DNA of 64,000 bases from Streptomyces lucensis JCM 4490 (GTDB lineage Bacteria > Actinomycetota > Actinomycetes > Streptomycetales > Streptomycetaceae). The position numbers and the translations under genes were made by a program. The notes beneath the pieces were generated by a model. It ran no database searches. It saw nothing but the letters and a program-made list of their open reading frames with translations, and was not told the DNA's origin. The stretch spans positions 186,001 to 250,000 of the forward strand of contig NZ_BMUE01000007.1 in the NCBI RefSeq assembly GCF_014650035.1, given 5' to 3'. Below, piece after piece: positions 60,991 to 64,000 of the stretch; the stretch's first letter is position 1, and every line of letters starts with the position of its first letter.

Positions 60991-62676
60991 CTACCAGCCC
61001 TGGCCGTGGGGCCGGGGAGGATCCCGATGCTCGTCCTGGGAAGGATCTGGCTGCGGGGGTGCCTGCCAGGGCTGCTCGACGGGTACAGAAGATCCCCACG
61101 TCACCCGCTGCTGGGGAACGCTCCAGCCCTGCTGGTGGAGGTGAAGTGCGGGCAGTGGCTGCTCTTGCACAACTGCCTGGCGCGGAGCGGCGGCGGTGCG
61201 CGCAAGTGCGACACCTTCCAGGCGCATCAGCTGAAGTGTCTCGGTCACCTTCTTGTCGGAGTAGGGGTCCTCCTCTTCGAAGATCTCCGTGACCTCCGCC
61301 TCGGCTCCGCCTACGGACACCTCGACGCCTGCCTGCCGGGTGCCCCAGCTGCCCTTGCCCAGCGTGAGCAGGGCGTAGAAGCGCAGCGGGGTGAGCAAGA
61401 ACAACTGGATCAACCCGTACAGCGGCGCAAGCAGGAACATGCCGAACCGCTTGGCAAAGCCCATACCGCGGCGAGGGAAGTCGAGGTAGCGCACGTTGCG
61501 CAGGTACCCCATGAGGACCATGAAGACGGCGTAGTCGCCGATGTGGTGGAAGAAGGAGGTGGGGTGGAGGACCGGCAGGATGAACAGCGAGTAGACCATC
61601 GCCGTGCCGAACACCAGCCACAAACCCAGTTCCATGCAGGTCAGCCAGAAGGCGGGCCGGTACTTCTTCTGGTGCCTGAACGCCCACAGGGACTCGCGGA
61701 AGAACGACTTGTTCCAGCGAACCTGCTGGCGCAGGAAGTGCGCAAGCTTCTCCGGCACCGCCGTGTAGCCGACGGCGGTCTCCTGGAAGACGACCTGGCC
61801 TTCCATGAGGCAGTAGTTCGTCATCCGACGGTCGTCGCCGAAGACGGCGGGCTTGCCCAGGAACTGCTGGTTGAGGAAGTCCGGGAGGTATTTGCGTACC
61901 AGCGTGCCCCGGTAGGCGGAGAGCGCGCCGCAGCAGCAGAGCACAGACCTCAGCTGCGAGTACGCGGCCCGCTCGAAGAGGAAGGAGTTGCCGTACCTGA
62001 GGTCCTGCAGGCGGGTGAAGATGTTGCTGTCGTGATTGAGGGCCAAGACCATGCCGGTGGACGCCATGACCCGCTCGTCGGCCAGCGGAAGCAGCAACTC
62101 GCGCACGGTGTCACGGGCCAGGATGGTGTCGGAGTCCACACACAGGAAGATGTCGGAGTACGGGGCCGCCTCGAAGCCCACGGCCAGCGCCTCGCGCTTT
62201 CCCTTGTTCTCCGGCTGGACGCTGACGGTGTACTTGACGCCTGTGGCTTCGAATTCGCGGCGTAGCTTCTTCGCGACCCGGATGCCACCGGGATCCGCGC
62301 TGCAGTCGTCGACGATGTGGACCTCGTTGGGCGGTCGACTCTGCGCGAGCAGACTGCGCAGGCCCTGCTCGAACATCACCGGATCCTCGTTGTAGATCGG
62401 GATGACCGCGGTGACCCATGACTGCTCCAGGTACTCCAGCCCCTGCCGGTCCGCCTTGGCCGGACGGTAGAACAGCGCCATGAACATCTTGACGGCCAGC
62501 AGCCCCATGGCGCCGATGGAATACAGGTGCAAGGAGCCGGCGTCGAGCCGGGTGAAGATCAGTGCGGCGAAACCCACGAAGAACAGGTACGACACCTTCA
62601 GGTGTCTGCGTCTGCGGTGCCCTTGACGGCTGTCGGTCTCGGCCGCCCCAGGTATGAGCGTGTCGTTGGTGGTCAC
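60991..62676 (-). CDS. Processive family 2 glycosyltransferase (hyaluronan synthase/NodC-like)
   Basis: The protein is 561 residues from GTG at 62674-62676, overlapping the dehydrogenase stop (GTGA). Two TMs at the N-terminus precede the GT2 domain: IVDDCSADPGG, the DxD in LCVDSDTIL, GDDRRMTNYCL and the processivity motif QQVRWNKSFFRE, all characteristic of hyaluronan synthases and NodC. Further TMs follow (GLWLVFGTAMVYSLFILPVL, GMFLLAPLYGLIQLFLLTPL). A disordered Gln/Pro-rich tail of ~90 residues is unusual. It probably polymerises a uronic-acid-containing polysaccharide. Confidence 0.9.
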   Translation of the reverse strand: MTTNDTLIPGAAETDSRQGHRRRRHLKVSYLFFVGFAALIFTRLDAGSLHLYSIGAMGLLAVKMFMALFYRPAKADRQGLEYLEQSWVTAVIPIYNEDPVMFEQGLRSLLAQSRPPNEVHIVDDCSADPGGIRVAKKLRREFEATGVKYTVSVQPENKGKREALAVGFEAAPYSDIFLCVDSDTILARDTVRELLLPLADERVMASTGMVLALNHDSNIFTRLQDLRYGNSFLFERAAYSQLRSVLCCCGALSAYRGTLVRKYLPDFLNQQFLGKPAVFGDDRRMTNYCLMEGQVVFQETAVGYTAVPEKLAHFLRQQVRWNKSFFRESLWAFRHQKKYRPAFWLTCMELGLWLVFGTAMVYSLFILPVLHPTSFFHHIGDYAVFMVLMGYLRNVRYLDFPRRGMGFAKRFGMFLLAPLYGLIQLFLLTPLRFYALLTLGKGSWGTRQAGVEVSVGGAEAEVTEIFEEEDPYSDKKVTETLQLMRLEGVALARTAAAPRQAVVQEQPLPALHLHQQGWSVPQQRVTWGSSVPVEQPWQAPPQPDPSQDEHRDPPRPHGQGW

Positions 62677-63950
62677 AGCTTGACCACCTTGGGGTGATCG
62701 GCGGACTTGCCGCGAGTGTCGAACAGGAGCCGGGCGTGGTCGGCCAGCAGAACGAGGTCGATCTCCCGGTGCGGCTGCAACAGGACGGTCAGATCGGCCG
62801 ACTCGGCCGCCGCGAGGTAGTCCTCCACCTGCTCGATCGGGCATCCACCCACGGTCCAGACAGGCACGCGAGGATCGTAGTAGGCCAGTTCGGCGCCCCG
62901 GGCGTTCAGCTGCTCGGCCACCGCGAGCGCGGGGCTTTCCCGCTGGTCGGAGATGTCAGGCTTGTAGGTCACACCCATCAGCAGGATGCGCGACCCGCGG
63001 ACCGCCTTGCCCTGATCGTTGAGCAGGTCGGCCGCCCGGTTGACCACATGCACGGGCATCCGGTGGTTGATCTCCTGAGCCAGCTCCACGAAGCGGAACG
63101 GAATACCGAGGGAGCGTACCTTGTAGGACAGGTAGTTGGGGTCGATAGGGATGCAGTGGCCGCCGACTCCCGGGCCGGGGTAGAAGGGTGCGAACCCGAA
63201 CGGCTTGCTCGCCGCGCACCGGATCGCATCCCACAGATCGACGCCGATCTCACGACAGAACATAGACATCTCGTTGACCAGCGCGATGTTGACGTGCCGG
63301 TAGGTGTTCTCCAGCAGCTTGGCCATCTCGGCCTCGCGCGTGCCCTTCGCCTCCACCACGCTGCCCACGAAACGCTCGTACAGGGCGCGTGCCGCCTTGG
63401 TGCAGTCCTCCGTGATGCCGCCGACCACCTTAGGGGTGTTCTCCAAACCGAAGCGGGGATTGCCCGGGTCTATGCGCTCGGGGGAAAAAGCCAGATGGAA
63501 GTCCCTGCCTGCCCGAAGGCCACCGGCTTCGAGCCGTGGCCGTACGACCTCGTCGGTGGTACCCGGATACGTCGTCGACTCAAGTACCACGAGGGTGCCA
63601 GGAGCGAGATGGGCGGCGATGTCGTCGACCGCGGCGTGCACCGCGCCCAGGTCGGGAGAGCCATGGTCGGTGAGAGGGGTGGGGACGCAGACGACGACCG
63701 CGGCGGCGCCGGCGATGGCCTCGGCACTGTTGACCGCCTCGAAACCTTGGTCCAGCATCGTGCGAACCTCGGCATCGGTGACGTCGTCGATGTGCGAGCG
63801 GCCGGAGTTGAGGCCGTCGACCACCCGACGGCTGCGATCAAGTCCAACGACGCTCAGCCCAGCCGCCGTAGCGGAGCGGGCCAACGGCAACCCCACGTAT
63901 CCGAGTCCAACAACAACGAGATCCACCGCAGTGGGTCTGCTCACCTTCAT
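62673..63950 (-). CDS. UDP-sugar (probably UDP-HexNAc) 6-dehydrogenase
   Basis: The protein is 425 residues from ATG at 63948-63950; an in-frame TTG lies 6 bases upstream. The NAD motif is VVGLGYVGLPLA. AFSPERIDPGN and the catalytic Cys in GVGGHCIPIDPNYLSYK match the WbpA/WecC branch that oxidises UDP-N-acetylhexosamines, rather than the UDP-glucose dehydrogenases with CxPKD. The product would be a UDP-N-acetylhexosaminuronate. It is the first gene of the window's last operon, coupled by overlap to the GT2 gene. Confidence 0.9.
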   Translation of the reverse strand: MKVSRPTAVDLVVVGLGYVGLPLARSATAAGLSVVGLDRSRRVVDGLNSGRSHIDDVTDAEVRTMLDQGFEAVNSAEAIAGAAAVVVCVPTPLTDHGSPDLGAVHAAVDDIAAHLAPGTLVVLESTTYPGTTDEVVRPRLEAGGLRAGRDFHLAFSPERIDPGNPRFGLENTPKVVGGITEDCTKAARALYERFVGSVVEAKGTREAEMAKLLENTYRHVNIALVNEMSMFCREIGVDLWDAIRCAASKPFGFAPFYPGPGVGGHCIPIDPNYLSYKVRSLGIPFRFVELAQEINHRMPVHVVNRAADLLNDQGKAVRGSRILLMGVTYKPDISDQRESPALAVAEQLNARGAELAYYDPRVPVWTVGGCPIEQVEDYLAAAESADLTVLLQPHREIDLVLLADHARLLFDTRGKSADHPKVVKL

Positions 63951-64000
63951 CCCCAACCCTGTTCCGACGGGCGCTACCTCGGCTCAGCCGAACGCCTGAC

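Noticed and set aside
60902..61687. Extension of the LCP frame upstream of 60901
   Set aside because: It overlaps the glycosyltransferase gene antisense-like in another frame and lacks family sequence; the TM and LCP domain start at 60901.
62673..63950. UDP-glucose dehydrogenase (HasB-like) as the specific call
   Set aside because: The active-site motif is GGHCIPIDP, typical of WbpA/WecC, not the CxPKD of HasB/TuaD enzymes.
1..64000. CRISPR array
   Set aside because: No regularly spaced repeats of 25-40 bp were seen, and no cas genes.

Overview
The window is high-GC actinobacterial DNA and almost certainly comes from a Streptomyces or close relative. Pointers are strong G/C bias at codon third positions, frequent GTG/TTG starts, many TetR/GntR/SARP/LAL regulators, PKS biosynthesis, an Lsr2-type DNA-binding domain and an FxLD-type methyltransferase. 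The number of IS remnants and broken genes suggests an accessory or chromosome-arm region. No rRNA, complete tRNA or CRISPR array was seen.

Layout. 0-5 kb: a GntR/DUF1648 pair, a patatin-like lipase, a HelD/HelR-type RNA polymerase motor protein behind a perfect palindrome, and a small beta/gamma-crystallin. 4.8-12.4 kb (minus strand): an apparent operon of an MMPL exporter, a 1508-residue KS-AT-ACP-alpha-oxoamine synthase megaenzyme and a phosphopantetheinyl transferase. This compact set looks able to make, activate and export an amino-ketone lipid or polyketide, and is the most interesting system here. 13-17 kb: an astacin-like protease, a small P-loop kinase, and an M4 (protealysin-like) protease with its emfourin-type inhibitor. 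17-25 kb: TetR with a RibD/DHFR-like reductase, a chimera of two dead genes, glutamate dehydrogenase, DUF3626, an ArsR-type regulator, a secreted protein, and IS ends. 26-39 kb: a membrane glycosyltransferase, HXXEE protein, SMI1-Lsr2 fusion, SGNH hydrolase with TetR, TIGR03084 protein, GNAT, amidase, a TetR/epimerase pair sharing a well-defined operator, and a peptidoglycan-binding protein. Pseudogene fragments lie between them.

40-60 kb is a decayed mobile region. It has two related IS5-type elements whose outer inverted repeats also enclose HAD-family sequence, a short second coaD, secreted proteins, a SARP-NB-TPR regulator, a broken SMC/MukB-like (Wadjet JetC-type) gene with a broken partner, an orphan FxLD methyltransferase, a LAL regulator, and a decayed tyrosine integrase next to a tRNA 3' remnant. 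59.8-64 kb (minus strand): an operon of a UDP-sugar dehydrogenase (WbpA/WecC-type active site), a hyaluronan-synthase-like GT2 and an LCP transferase. This looks like a small machine for making a uronic-acid polysaccharide and attaching it to the wall.

All functional calls rest on reading motifs by eye. No database search was possible.
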